Positions 11,837 to 24,350 are shown, counted from the stretch's first letter. The stretch: DNA of 64,000 bases from Bremia lactucae (GCF_004359215.1 NC_090616.1:3202011-3266010); one strand, 5' to 3'. The notes: generated from the sequence alone by a model not told the origin. Numbers and translations are program-made.

Positions 11837-13007
11837 GCCAACAAGCAGTACTTATCCGTTTCGAACTTCGCTTAGCTTACGTACAGGTAGCCTCTTCAAA
11901 CGGTGATGACATGATGACGAATCGAAAGCCTAATGACCATCAAAAAGATCAAAGCTTCGAGAAACTGGATAATTAGCAAACTTACGCGTAATTTAAATTT
12001 TTCTTTTGAAAATTTGATAAGGGCGATATTTTTATAATGCCCGTTTCTTTCGCCCAAATTCGGCCAGAACATCTGTTTCCGTCTTGGATGGGAAGGAAGA
12101 TGGGCTGATATCGTGCTTGTGAAATAATTGGCCTATTTTGGCTTTCCAGTTATTCTTAACATTTTCGTGTTCGCTTTCTTTCGAAATATTTTGCTTGCCG
12201 AGAACAAAAAGCTAAGGAACCTCAAATTTGATCGGAGACGAGGAAATTTGTAATTCCAGTAAAAAAATACGTGAAGCCACACGTGAATAAGCAGATACTT
12301 TAAGCCAATAAGTTTCTTTGAGCTACTGCACAATTCTTAGTTGGTCCCCCATTAAGCGATACGTCTGTTTTTGTTTTCATTGCAATATATTGTGCTGACA
12401 CTTTCAGAGTTACGCTTATGCGACAGCGTCTCATGGCAACACAGTGCCTTCTAGTAACAGGGTAATGGAGGGGATGGGCGAAGCAAAATACAACCGAAAC
12501 GATGATAGATCCGATCTAAAGTCAGCGCAGATCGCGATAATTGCTGGTAGCTCAGCGTCTTCGCATGAGAAATTGTGGCGCGCTTGGCTAGAGCGTGTTC
12601 TACCATTTGCTCTTGCATCGCCAACGGCAACCCCCCCCCTTTTGCAATGATGCGTTTAAGCAAGCAGACACCCAGCGAGAACCAGACAAATACCATTAAA
12701 CTGCTATTATCGGTCGCCACATTTCTGACAGTCACGAATTATCGCTGGTTTTCATAAGACTGTTACTTTGCTGGAGTATAAGGTTTGCGGCGACAATGAG
12801 ATGCCTTGCTATGCGCGATCTGCCTCGATATATCCTAGAGCAATAACAAATTGGTGCTGTTGCGGGCGAATTTGTTTTAAGTTATAGGTTGCTCCTTTAC
12901 CAACCTAAGACTCTTGAAGATAACTAAGCGTTCGATCTCACGATTTATCATTATTTGTTTGATGCTGTCCATCATGGTTCAATTCTTCATCTGCACAACA
13001 GCATCGT
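11837..13007. other. Spacer, no assigned gene
   Basis: AT-rich DNA between two Gypsy-A LTRs. The longest frame is 94 codons on the minus strand (12735-12451), with MQEQMVEHALAKRATISHA. That vaguely recalls transposase helix-turn-helix regions, but not enough to name it. Two C runs and an A/T-rich left part give no further clue. Confidence 0.35.
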
Positions 13008-13490
13008 TGTGACGGGGCTCCCTTTGCTAGTACTGATACGATTCAACCAACACATACAGTGAACGCATGGTGCCTCGACTACTTACGTACACGACGTGCA
13101 GAGGAAGGTTCTAAGTAGCTAAGAAGTCTTAGCTACTTAAACTAGATTCTAAGGCTTTAGAATAGAGAAAATGTAAAACTGTATTAAAATATGAAGTTTT
13201 TTTGATAGCGATCTTCTATCTGCTGGCTTTAATATATTAATGAATAACAATGTAACGCGCGCCTAATCGTGTCTCGTAACGATTGGCGGGGTTGATTAAA
13301 TTAAATCAAACAATCAATAGAACTAATGTCTTATTGCGTCAATATTACTAGATTTGGTATTATTGGAATTATTAAGCTAAAGTTAATAAAAGATTATAAT
13401 TTTGTACTTCTTTTTTTCCTGACATAGAATATAATTTTTCATATTCCTCTTATAGGAAATAATATTTACGTAGCGGGACATTTCGTAACA
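13008..13490 (-). repeat. 3' LTR of Gypsy-A copy A3 (483 bp)
   Basis: Minus-oriented LTR. It starts TGTTACGAAATGTCCCG at 13490 and ends at 13008 in a slightly mutated TGTGAC. Together with the PPT on its right and the pol read from the right, it must be the 3' LTR of the minus-strand element A3. Confidence 0.75.
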
Positions 13491-13504
13491 TCATCCCTTC
13501 TTAA
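13491..13504 (-). other. Polypurine tract of Gypsy-A3
   Basis: On the minus strand AAGAAGGGATGA runs directly into the LTR start at 13490. This is where the plus-strand primer should lie. Similar purine tracts precede the 3' LTRs at 49377 and 62580. Confidence 0.55.
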
Positions 13505-13608
13505 CAACAGTCACTTTAGTGACTGATGTTAGTGAGAGAGAGTACTATTATGTCTCTCTGTAAATTAGCACTTGTCGATTTTATCTTAATTTTAACTTTC
13601 GATTGCCT

Positions 13609-15311
13609 ATGGTATCGAAACCTATGCGCGTCGCCTGTGAGGCAGCAAAGCTGACAGCTGCACGGCTTAGTACAGCTTTTAGCGATGCAAATGTTTTAGT
13701 AGACGCTAATGCGTCTACTGTGAGGAAAAAGTCACCTCCTTCACCAACTGGAGGTGACTGGAGTAAGTCACCTGCTACTCCCATTGCAGATGGCAGTGAC
13801 AGGTCACCTGCTACTCCTATTGTAGGTGACTAGGCCGCGCCGGCGTCGCCGCCCAACTCGATGGCAACGTTTAAGGCCTCCAGATCAGCCTGGGCCACAT
13901 CCGTTAAACCTACGGGCTCTGGCGTGACAACCAAAGGGATATTGACGAAGTTGTTTGACACTTCGTCAGACACTTTTGGTGCGGAGTCATCATGTGATGA
14001 CTCCATGGACGATGATAACTCTGGTGATATTAATATGCATCACCAGGAACGAAGTGATTGTAAAGTTTACTTCGAAGAGCATGCTACTGGTGGTGCAACT
14101 ATGCATCACCAGGGACTAAGTGATTCTAAGGATCACTCCGAATGTAATGTAAGCGCTAACGTTAACATGACCCAACGGGAGAGGGACCGCAATATTTTGC
14201 GGTTTGCTCCCGAAAAGAAGTCTTAGTTGCCCTCTAAGGGCAACCTAACTCGTTGATCTGGTATTACCAACGATCGATATCGTATTCCGCTTTCGAGTCT
14301 TCCAGGCTTCACAACCCTGGTGACGACTAAACAGAATTCTTCATCGATGCCTTTTTTTGGCACCGGTGTTACACATGTAAGCAAGCAGAGGATGTCACTT
14401 ATTTGTTCCATGCTTGGGAAGCATTTTTACAGAATGTGCAAAACATAGGCGGCAAGGCCTGGCTTGACAAACTGGATGCTTTCCGGGACCGGTTCGCAAA
14501 ACGGACCGTAGTCGGTGCACGCTACAAGCTGCACCGTTTGTCTAGAGAAGACGGGACACCTTACCTTTTGTGAGGGGATTCATGCCCATGCTATTATAAG
14601 GATGCAGGCATGCCTATAAGGAGCCATGCTACCTTAAAGACTTTCTTGGAAGACACTCATCTCTTGTGAGATGCGCGAAGGAAATGAGAAACTCCAATTC
14701 ATTTACGAGCGCTGGAAGCGCTCGTTTTCTGATAGACCCTCTGCCGAGGAGGATGGGTTTCGTAGTACTGTCGAACAAGACCCGGAACGTCCATCATCAG
14801 TTGAAAACGAGGATTTCAACTATCATGCGAGGGTGGATACTCTCGCCAACGAGCGAAATAACTCAAATCCGTCAATGGATGTGGAGGAGGAGGGAAAATC
14901 GGTTTCGCCTCGTTCGCCGAACCCGAGTCAACAACTTGCCTTGGATTACGTCCTCCATTATTTACGGGAAAACATTGATTACGATCGATTCCGTCGTCGC
15001 GAGTTAGCGGTGACGGTCGACAGTATTTCTCGTCTCCAGTTATAAAATTGTGCTCAAGTTGCGGTTGATCAACTGGCAGAAAGAACGGACACATCAGTCC
15101 CTTCAAAGCGAGCTGGTGACAGCTCGTCAAAAGATTATATCCTTGGAGGATGTAGTAGGTTCGTGAGAACCAGACTCTGTCCTGAGGCTATCATGCTTTA
15201 TCACGGAACCGTCAGGCTTTGGCAGACGCCTTAGACCGTTCCGGGTTTATCCAAAATCGGAAAGAGCCTCGTAGTGATGGTACGGGCGGAGGTGCCCGTC
15301 ATAAAACGTAG
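13609..15311 (+). pseudogene. aORF of Gypsy-A copy A3, the most complete A-type copy
   Basis: Extra ORF between pol and 3' LTR, on the strand opposite pol. ATG at 13609, 118 bases from the LTR. The first 205 codons have one stop (TAG 13831). They begin MVSKPMRVACEAAKLTAARL, then S/P-rich repeats (SPATPI), then two related units around MHHQ..SD, then RERDRNILRFAPEKK. After a frameshift near 14225 come an aromatic block (WLDKLDAFRDRFAKRTVVGA) near 14460-14520 and an acidic stretch at 14671-15045 (SDRPSAEEDGF, DYVLHYLRENIDYDRFRRRE). The coiled-coil-like C-terminus ends RSDGTGGGARHKT at 15311. The last codons overlap the pol end. Not gag, pol or env as far as I can tell; function unknown. Confidence 0.6.
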
Positions 15312-18195
15312 GATGCGTACTTATCCTACGAGGCAGCTCGATCGTGTACGCATTGCCTTGGCGGTGGTGTACACGAAACGGGCCGATATATTTTTTTGGG
15401 CAGTAATTTATTACTGCCCACATTCGTCACTACATATTTTTGGTAGGTTTACCGTAGACAGTAGGACAAGATCATTAACATTAAATAATAGAATTTTTGC
15501 TCATCAATCTTTGTCAAAGTTTCGTTTTGTCGGTCCACCGCAGCAGCGAAAGAATCCTGTACGAACTGCCCCCTGCTTCTCTAGCCAGCAGGAATTTTCC
15601 TGGACTCGGTTTTGTTTTTGTCTCAGGGCGACCGGCGCGCACTGCGGAAATGTCATTCTCCTCATTAGTAAGAACATTATTATTCTCACGAATATTATCA
15701 AAGTCATTTATAGCGTTATCGCTATTACTGAGTTTGTTCATTGTAATGTTGATTGAATCAACTTGGTATCCTTCGCCATGACCTTAGGGTCAATGCGTGA
15801 TACGCAAAAATTAAATTGTTCTGTGCTCGAGCGATTCCCACCCCTCTCTTGAATCCATCTGTTTCAGGATGGTCAGAAGTTGAACTGTTTTACTGTGTTC
15901 CATGTGATTTGAATACGCATTGCTAAAACTCCGCCGTGGATCTGGAATCTCAATTTGAGACCAGGTTACGGGATAACACTTGGAGTCGCAATATCGTGTC
16001 GACATAAACACGAGCACAGTCTTTGGCTGTCACTGAGTCGCAATATCGTGTCGACATAAACACGAGCACAGTCTTTGGCTGTGATCGACTCCGGGTTTGC
16101 AGCAAGATGTACCATTTTTCTGTAACGGTCAACAAACACAAGAATACCATTATTCTTGTGATCGTCTTCGGGAAATTCGAAGACGAAGTCCATGGATACA
16201 GACTGCCAACAATCCGCAGGAACAAGCAGAGGTTGTAAAGGAGCATAGGATGAAGCACTGGGCTTTACCCATTGGCAAACTTCACAAGCACGTATGTACT
16301 TGCGGACGAACTCATACGAGTGTGGCCACCAGAAGTCGCGACATATCGTAAGATAAGTAATCTAACGTCCACGATGGCCAGATATTGGTGCATCGTGGCA
16401 CTCGTACATGATGCGTAAACGCAAAAAATTATGGTTCAGGATGACGATACGCGCCAGTAATGCTGTGTAATACAGTAAACCGTTGCGTGTTGTGCATCGA
16501 TCCTTTTGAGGATCGATTCAATTTCGGCAATCCTTTCAAGGATTGTTGCGATGCATTTTGAAGATAATTCATAACCCCTTTACGAGCCTTATCTTCTTCT
16601 TAGGCTCTTCTAACGTCTTCAATTAAGGTTGACGACGTAACACTTATTGAAGCAACAGTGAGATTACCCTCACTGTTGGTTTGAGCAGCCGGTTCAAAAC
16701 TGGCCGGCGCGAAAGGGCATCAGCGACGACATTAAGCCGTCCTGCTTATATTTCACGAAAAAATTGTAGTCCGCGCAGAAAGACAACCGTCTCGCCATTC
16801 TTTGTGAGAGGTGTGGACTGTTAACGGCCGTGCGTAAAGACGCATGGTCCATATATACAATGAACGGTCTATCTCCCAAGAAATAGACCCTCAACTTAGC
16901 CAGGGCATATTTCATGGCAAGGAGTTCCTTGTCATGCACCGGATAATTGCGTTCCGCTAGGTGTAGCTGACGTGACTGGTAAAAGACGTCGCGCTCTGTG
17001 CCGTATGTGTCATATTGCATTAACGCACAGCCGATTGCAAAATCGCTAGCGTCACAGACCACATGAAATGGTCTGTCCTGGTCAGCAATCGCCAGGATTG
17101 GCGATTGCATCAAGCTTTGCTTGATATCCACAAAGGAACGCTGACAATCAGCGTTCCTTGACCACTCGACATTTTTTCAACAAAGAAGAAATAGTTACTG
17201 TCATTTCATTATGATTGCGGGAGTAACGCTGCTAAGCCGAGGAACTTTCGAAGTCCCTTTACATCGATTAGCACAAGCCCGTCGGTGATCGCCTTGATAT
17301 TTTCCGGATCAGGGCATGCACCGTGTTTAATCGCGATGCATTCAAGAAGTGGTATTGCGATTGCAGCGAATATACACTTCTTGATATTTGCATACAACTT
17401 GCTAGCGCATAAGTGTAAGAATCTTTCGGGCGCGGGTACGATGTACTTCAACGTCCGCTTTTCCGTTCAGGGCTCTGCTAATCATTCGGTGCTGAATTCC
17501 GAACCGATGTCAAAAATTTGAATACACATCAGTTGAATGTCGTAGGGGCATTAGTAAGCCCCTGTAGTATACCTAGCCACTCCCATAGCATTCCGCGTGG
17601 GATGCTTACTGCTGTGAACGGGACATCCTGCTCACGCATAATTATCTATTAGAATTCATCTATCAGATCCTCCTAGGATTGGGACGTGAAACGTTCAATC
17701 CGAATCTGCTCATCGAGGACACTTTCGTCCATCGATGATTTGCCGAGGGACCGTTCGTTCTCAGGAAACCTATTGCCGACCGAATGTCGGCCACGTACTT
17801 GTTATCTGTGACGAGTAAGCAAATCTGCTAGTCTTTGCCACTACACAGATCACGCAAGAACCGTTTCGTGGCAATTGAGTTATCCCTAAATTTAATTTCG
17901 GAGGTGCTATCAGATCAAGTGTAAAAGCACCTACACTTGCTCCGTTGTTTACTAAGACATTTATGTCTCAATTTCCTCTTTGGAACATATTTCCTAATTT
18001 ATTTGGGAACCCATGACCACAGGTTTCTGGGGACTTAATTCCGCGGTTTCTTGGGGACTTATTCCCTCAAGTTTTATTCGGGGAGTATCCTCCTTAACTA
18101 CCTCAAGCTGTGCTTGCGCAACCACAGCGAGATCCCTCTACTATCGAATATCGATTCAATCCCGGACTTTTGCACTGTCTCGTATCGAAGTCTAG
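15255..18195 (-). pseudogene. Gypsy-A3 pol: linker, RT, RNase H, integrase
   Basis: Minus-strand pol. From the right: protease-RT linker, RT (frame 17451-17209, KLYANIKKCIF and KFLGLAALL of the thumb/connection), RNase H (17131-16694, RPFHVVCDASDFAIGCALM, HDKELLAMKYALAKLRVYFL, DHASLRTAVNSPHLSQRMAR), integrase N-terminus, integrase core (16193-15966, ILVFVDRYRKMVHLAANPES), and a linker ending HLRPYHHYEALSDFG with a stop near 15255. RNase H is the best kept part. The gag and protease are deleted: the linker joins straight to LTR sequence at 18195. A 48-bp duplication lies in the integrase at 15984-16082. Confidence 0.75.
15984..16082. repeat. 48-bp direct duplication in Gypsy-A3 integrase
   Basis: GAGTCGCAATATCGTGTCGA and the following 28 bases occur at 15984-16031 and again at 16035-16082 without visible difference. 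It falls in the integrase core coding region and shifts or repeats the protein, so it is a recent local duplication. Confidence 0.85.
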
Positions 18196-19010
18196 CTACT
18201 TTAGGTCTATACTAAGGCATTTTCATAGAGAAAATGTAAAACTATACCAATAGATTAAATTTCTACGCAACGATATTCTATCTACTGACTATAATATATT
18301 AATAACAAACTATGCATAGCGTGTAACGCGGTGTACCGTTGCATAAAAAATTCTTATAAGAGGACTAATTAATATTATATCCTATGAGAGGTAATATTAT
18401 TTAGTGGTACAAAATTATTATCTTTATTAATTTTGACTTAATAGTTCCAATATTACCAAATTTGGTAATATTGACGCAATAAGAAACTAATTCTATGATT
18501 GATTGATTGATTAAAGTGTAAATCAACCCCACCAATCATCATAAGTCACGACATTGCGGTGCGCGAGTAGGCGCCATACATAGTCTGTTAATATAATAAA
18601 GTCTGTAGTAGATAGAAGATCGTTACGTAGGAACTTATCTTATAGGTACAGTTTTACTTTTTTCCTATTCTAAACCCTTAGAATTAACGTGCAGACGAAG
18701 GTTCTAAATAGCTAAGAGGGTCTTAGCTACTTAGAACCTTCCTCTGCACGTCGTGTGCGTGAAGTAGTCGAGGCACCGCACCTTTACTGCAATCAGTGTA
18801 GGCTGACTTGTACTTTTAGCAGTACTAGCAAAGGGTGCCTTGTTACATAGCACCTCCTTGCGCACCGCTTAACATTGGCTTGTAAAGGTTTAGACTTAAA
18901 TCAACCAATCAATATAACAATTGTCTTGTTGCCTCAATATTACCAAATTCGGTAATATTGGAGATATTAGTATAAATAGTTCATAATTATTATTTATTAA
19001 ATCTTAAATA
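18196..19010 (-). repeat. 5' LTR remnant of Gypsy-A3, split by a solo LTR
   Basis: 18196-18321 and 18852-19010 together align with consecutive parts of the minus-oriented LTR at 13008-13490 (the TAGAGAAAATGTAAAACT block, then the AATATTACC..GGTAATATTGG block). A second LTR, 18322-18847, interrupts them. The inner LTR end and PBS are lost. Confidence 0.65.
18322..18847 (+). repeat. Solo Gypsy-A LTR, opposite orientation (526 bp)
   Basis: Plus-oriented, from TGTAACGCGGTGTACCG to TGCCTTGTTACA. It is flanked by TAGCG on the left and TAGCA on the right, a near-perfect 5-bp target duplication. No element body adjoins, which fits LTR-LTR recombination after insertion into the older A3 LTR. It contains a hairpin, GTTCTAAATAGCTAAGA paired with TCTTAGCTACTTAGAAC. 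Confidence 0.7.
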
Positions 19011-19104
19011 TTTTTTTACTATTGAAAGCACGCACCGGGGGTTCAGCTTACTCATTGGCTGCAGATGTAATGGTTCTTTAGGGTGAGGTACGTTAACCAA
19101 AAGC

Positions 19105-19350
19105 TGAGGTACATATATTGGCTCTCATAATTACATTAAATAAAAATCAGTCTAAAAACTACTTCTTGGATAAAAGTGCGCACGTGAAGCCGGATAACTG
19201 CTTTTGTGGCGACACTTGTTCTAAGGTACCAGTCGTTGTGTGCGTTCGCTTTAGGCGCCCACCAAATACCTCACTGCACGTAAGAGAGTCGGTCAAACCG
19301 CTTTCTCGCTGTGCCTCACTACAAGTACTAGATAGAGTAATTGGTACCAA
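19105..19350 (+). repeat. Gypsy-B LTR fragment
   Basis: Matches the right half of the LTR at 31552-32104: ATTAAATAAAAATCAGTCT, AAGTGCGCACG and CCTCACTGCACG in the same order. The left half is missing, and the PBS region at the end is altered. Confidence 0.6.
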
Positions 19351-19377
19351 AGACTACGTAGGTGTGTGCTTGTCGTG

Positions 19378-19905
19378 TGTGGCACAGATCATGGCGCACG
19401 ACACCCGAATGGTGTCGTACGCCATGTCGCATTTGAGCGGTAAGGCCTCACAGTGGGGTTACTCGGCGCCTATTGTGGACGGTAAGGTGCTCTCTTCATT
19501 AGCGACCTTAAAACAAAGATTCGCGCCATGAATTAGCCGCCGAACAACGAACTGTTGCTTCAAGCGCTTCTTTAGAGCACGATACGCAAAGCGATCCCTT
19601 CAAAATATGTGCTGAATATGCGCTGGCTATCGGCATCCATTACTATGGGTCCGATACCGAACACATAAGGTGCCCACGTTACTTGAATGGACTGCAGCAC
19701 GGCCCATCGCGACAGGCCCATTTCAGAAAGGTGCCGTTGACGGTAGGAGAGACAATCGAAATTGCATTAATGAGGAGCAATCCTTCACCAGTGCCTCGGC
19801 GACAGCTTGGTATAAGTCGTCGGCCGAAAGGTTGGATGCCACTCCAATGGAGTTGGGCAATGCAGACGTAGTCTGCTACAATGCGGCAAGCACGGTCATA
19901 TAATG
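19378..19905 (+). pseudogene. Gypsy-B gag fragment
   Basis: Decayed copy of the gag at 32161. DTRMVSYAMSHLSGKASQWG is nearly identical to residues around 155-175 of that gag. Later pieces ARPIATGPFQKGA and NADVVCYNAAS (ruined zinc knuckle) follow in shifted frames. Several frameshifts and stops. Confidence 0.75.
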
Positions 19906-19960
19906 GCTTGTTGCTATACAAGAGTCCCTTTTTGGTACAACTTTTCTATTCTGAGCTATT

Positions 19961-20480
19961 GTGGGTAGGCTTCGTACAGTCGTCACAAATTGTTTTCTTC
20001 ATAAATTACACCGTGGCAGGATTACTGTTGGGATATACGTCGATGATTTGGTTGTGACCGGGACATCGCAGGGTCGAGAGAGCGAGGTCTTCATTCAATT
20101 GGCAATCCTGCAGATTAAGCACATGGGATTCGTGAGCAAGTTCCTCGATATGCAAGTATTAGGTATGAAATTGACTACGAAGCGATGATCGAAGAGCTGT
20201 TGCTGAAGTTCGGGTTTGGGGATGCAAATCCCGTGATGACGGCTATCGCGCTCGACTATGATAACGACACCCGTGAAAAAGACCCGCTGCTTCCGAAAAA
20301 AGTGCGATTGGAGCAGCATCGTTAAAGACTTTCTAGTAGATAGACGGGTCACAAATATAGTTGGCGCGCTGCAAACGTCCAGAAATCGTGGCGTATGCGG
20401 CGCACCGACCGATCAAACGAGCGCATGCACCTACACTAAGTGACTGGCAGTTATGCAAAAGAATTGCGCCGTTAATGCAG
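19961..20480 (+). pseudogene. Copia-type reverse transcriptase fragment
   Basis: Ty1/Copia RT. ITVGIYVDDLVVTGTS contains the YVDD active-site motif. ILQIKHMGFVSKFLDMQVLG matches the following DLG/FLG region. After frameshifts come LKFGFGDANPVMT-like sequence and a region with THAPTLSDWQLCKRI before the RNase H. Stops and shifts make it dead. The active-site aspartates are intact. It may belong to the same Copia family as the fragment at 1-740, but that cannot be shown here. Confidence 0.7.
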
Positions 20481-20844
20481 CAGGATTATGAGTCTGTGCT
20501 GTAACTATGATGCGGGGTTGATATCCCCACCTGCCAACGAGATAGCTCGGTTAAACTCCTCTCAAATCGTGGATATTCAGGAAGCGTCCCACAAGGAAGC
20601 GCTTCTCACCGTTCGACTCCGTTTATCCATGTCGAGGAAAATGATATACCAGGTATGTCTTTTCCGTTTGGGACCCGTTGTTTTTCAACATGATCACAAT
20701 CGCGTCTTCCGCGGATTGCGGAGGATGTGAATCATGAGCTGACCGTCATCACGACTTGACGGCGACGATGTAACGTTTTTGCGCTGATCGGTCGAATAGC
20801 CAAAGGGAAACGTCCGACGTAAACATTTTGAATTCGTGCGCATC
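20481..20844. other. No recognisable gene
   Basis: An 80-codon frame (20488-20730) without known domain follows the Copia RT. It may be decayed Copia RNase H. I see no conserved residues to support that. Confidence 0.3.
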
Positions 20845-23549
20845 GTAATATGTAGATCGATCGTGTATGCGTTGCCTTGGCGGTACATTTCACGAAACGG
20901 GCCTATGCACTTGGGCAATCATCCACATTCGTCGCTAAATATTTAGATGGATTACCGTCGATAGTAGGACTCGGTCATCAACCTTAAAAAAGAGCACTAA
21001 TGCTTCCTTTTTCCAGCAATTTTTTTCTGTCGATCCTTTGCATCCGTTATGGAATCTTGTGCGAAACCAATAAAATCACCTGCTGAATCAGTTTTGTTTT
21101 GATTCCAGTTCACCCGATTTGCACTGCGAAAGTATCATTCTCCTTTTCAGTAAAAGCTTTATTGCTCTTCCTCGGATTTTCATTGGCGATGCTGAATATG
21201 CCAGCATCGTATCATCATTCCAGTGAGCAATAGTCTTATTGCTATTGTTACGTTTGCCTTCTGCGATGTCGACTAGATCAATATCGGTATCCTTAGCATT
21301 GATTGTTGAGACAATGTGCGCCAGATCGGTCTTTGGTTGAGGGAGTTTTAATTGCAACAAGATGAGCCATCTTGCTGAACCGATCTACAAACACAAGAAT
21401 ACCTATATTTTGCAAGCGCCTTCAGGAAACCCGAAGTCGACTCTATTTATATGTATTGCTAAAGCTCTGCCGGAACACACACATCTTGTAATGAAGCACG
21501 GAATGAAGAGCTAGGCTTCAACCGGTGACAATCTTCGCTAGTTCATATGTACTTATGCAGAAACTCATACTGGCGAAGCCGATAGTAGTCGCGACTTTTA
21601 TTGTGAGGTTAGTCTTACGTCTACAAAACCCCTTACTGGTGCATCGTGACAATCATACATGATGCGCAAATGATTGTAGGTGGGGATGACAACGTAAGTG
21701 TGTCACCAGCAATGGCTGTGTAAAGCAGTAAACCATTGCGTGTTGTGTATCGATCTGAAGGAGATCAATACAAACTAGACAATCCCTTCAAGAATTGATG
21801 TGATGGATTTATGAGGTGATCTGTCAAGCCTTTAGTGGCCTGTCTTCTGGATTGGCGATTCATACGTCGTCAAATTATATTGACCATGGAACATTACTGT
21901 TGCAATAGTGGCGCTTGTTCTCAGGCCGGCGCAAAAGTGCATCAACGACGTCATTCAGTCGTCCTGGCTTATGTTCCACGGAAAGGTTACACTCCGCGAA
22001 GAAAGTTTACCATCAGCCTATTCTTTGCGAGAGGCGTTGACCTTATGCGGACGTGCGCTAATATAAGCGATTGCATTAAGCGTTGCGTGAAACCTTCAGA
22101 GGAATGCTGACAATTAGCATTCCATGACTACTTCATATTTATCTTTAGTAAACAAGAAATATGCACTGTCATTTCGGCATAGTTGCACGAGTACTTGTTC
22201 CTTGACAAAGACTGGTACAGACGACTTCGTGATCACATAAATCTTTTCAGGATTGACGATCACCGTGGTTTCCCACGATGCACCCAAGAAGTGGTATATC
22301 GCTTGTAGCAAATATACACTTCTTGATATTTGAATACAACTTATGCTGACGCATAAGTGTGAAAACTTTCGGATATAGTTCAATGTGCGTCAACGTCCGA
22401 CTTTTCAATCACGGCTACGCTATGAACGAAGACATCATCAAAATAACTCGCAGCGAGGATTTCGCACCATCTCAACAGATTTGCAACAATGTAGCAGGGG
22501 CGCTACTAAGCGCTCGTGGCAACATTAACCAACCCAAAGCCTTTCGCTTGGGGTGCTTATTGCTATGAACGGAATTCCTGTTCGCGCATAAAGAAATAAT
22601 AGAACACATTTATCAGATCCATGAACGAACTCTTTGACATACCATTAATGATAACGTCCTTTTTCGGTACGGCGTTTGAGCCGGTATCGTTGCAGCATTG
22701 AATTTATTGAATGAGTGCAAAATCCGCCATCTTCCTGTTGTTTTACGCACACAGAAGGTCGGAGAGCTATGTGGAAGGTTGTCTCCCTACCGTAATCCGC
22801 TGCTAAGCGATCGGCAAAGAATTTGTCGATCGCTAACACTTGTTCACGACGCAATGGCCACTACTTCATTACACAGTATTTCAAACCTGGAATCAGGTCG
22901 ATTTCGTGTCGAGTGTTTTTATCCGAAGGCAACTCGCACGATACGGATTCAGGGAGTACATCCTTGAATTCGATTAAATTCTATTACAAAAAAATTGTCT
23001 TCAAAGACTTTCAAAATTGGGACATAAAACGTTCAATCCGAGTCTTCTCATCGCGGACACTTTCGTCCATCGATGATCTGCTGAGAACCTGTTTGCTCTC
23101 AGGAAATACTATTTCCGATCGAATATCAGCCACGTATTTGCTTCTGGGACAAGAACGCAGATCTACTTGACGTTGCCACTACGAAGATCACGCACGAAGC
23201 GTTTCGGTCCTAGCGCTGGCAATAAAGTTATCTTCGAAATAAATTTCAGAGGCGCTGTCAGTTCAAGGGTATTAGCGCCGACACTAGATCCGTTGTTTAC
23301 TAAGACATTCAATGTCTTAATTTCTTCTTTGGAACTATTTTTTGAGGTACCTGGGAATTTATTCCTCAAATTTCGAGAGCTTATTCCCTCAAGTTTTATT
23401 GAACCTTTACATTGTTTCTTTGGAAGGTAACCATCCCGAATACCTCAAGCTGTGGTTGCGCAACCACAGCGAGATCCCCAACGATCGACTCTTTAGTTGA
23501 TCTAGGATTTTCACACATCGCTCATAGACAGGCGATTCAAGCCGTAAAC
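20845..23549 (-). pseudogene. Gypsy-A copy A4: pol remains, minus strand
   Basis: Minus-strand pol from chromodomain-proximal end (20918-20694, KCIGPFREMYRQGNAYTIDL) through linker, integrase, RNase H and RT (YFDD still readable on the minus strand near 22410) to the spacer before RT (23369-23163, VLVNNGSSVGANTLEL and RFVRDLRSGNVK). Heavily mutated throughout. At about 23550 the sequence switches to the opposite strand. Confidence 0.65.
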
Positions 23550-23962
23550 AGTCCACACCTCTCGTAAAGAATGGCGAGATGGTTGTCTTTCTTCGCAGGA
23601 ATACAACTTCTTCGTGAAATATAATTCAGGACGACTTAATGTCGTCGCTGATGCCTTTCGCGCCGGCCGATTTTGATACGGCTGCGCAAAACAACAGTGA
23701 GGATAAGCTCACTGTTGCAACAATTAGTGTTACGTCGTCAACATTCCTCGACGACATTAGAAGGGCTTATCAAGAAGATAAGGCTCTTAGAGGGTTGATG
23801 GATTATCCTAAGAAAACATTACAACAATTCTTTAAGGGATTTGCAAAATTTTATCGATCCTCAACGAATCGATACATCGCACGCAATGCTTTACTGTATT
23901 ACACAGCCATTGCTGGCGACACATCCGTGTCGTCATCCCTCATCGTCCTCGACGGAGGGATC
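23550..23962 (+). pseudogene. Gypsy-A RNase H end / integrase N-terminus, plus strand
   Basis: Plus-strand codons give VNSPHLS and RMARW (RNase H end) and then a frame at 23639 with FAPADFDTAAQNNSEDKL, TFLDDIRRAYQEDKALRGLM and YIARNALLYYTAIAG. This is the N-terminal part of the integrase region. It is in the opposite orientation to A4 on its left, so the join near 23550 is an inverted junction. Confidence 0.7.
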
Positions 23963-24350
23963 CATCAGAGAACAAGCGCTTACCGCGCACGTAAAGGAAT
24001 TAAACGTTCTCAATCCCTTCGCGCATTTCACAAGAGGTGAGCGTCCTCCAATGAAGGTCTATAAGGGAGTGTATCTTCTTAGGGGGCATGAGCTGCACTC
24101 TTAAAACAGCATAGGCATGAGTCCCTTCACGAGAGGTAAGGTGTACCATCCTCTCTAGACAGACGGTGCCGCTTGTAGCGTGCACCGACTACGGTCCACT
24201 TTCGAACCGTCCACGGAAATTTTCCAATTTGTCAAGTCAGACATCGCGGCCTATGCTTTGCACATTTTGCACAAATGCTTCCCAAGCTTAGAACAAAGGA
24301 GTGGCACCCTTTGCCTGCTTACATGTGATGTAGGGTGACAGGAAAGATTA
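23963..24350 (-). pseudogene. aORF-A fragment, minus strand
   Basis: The minus strand encodes the conserved middle block of the A-type aORF: KRTVVGARYKLHRLSRED-like sequence near 24180-24120, then CCFKSAAHAP and LEDAHLL. Normally this block lies downstream of pol. Here it abuts the integrase N-terminus at 23962, so the integrase core and pol end are deleted. Confidence 0.55.

Noticed and set aside
12451..12735. Minus ORF resembling a transposase helix-turn-helix
   Set aside because: Similarity is a vague impression from about 20 residues; no terminal inverted repeats or catalytic motif nearby.
14816..15130. Minus ORF of 104 codons opposite the aORF as further pol sequence
   Set aside because: It lies past the pol stop near 15255, has no chromodomain signature, and may be a shadow of the aORF; the similar frame at 26063-25815 follows from aORF conservation.
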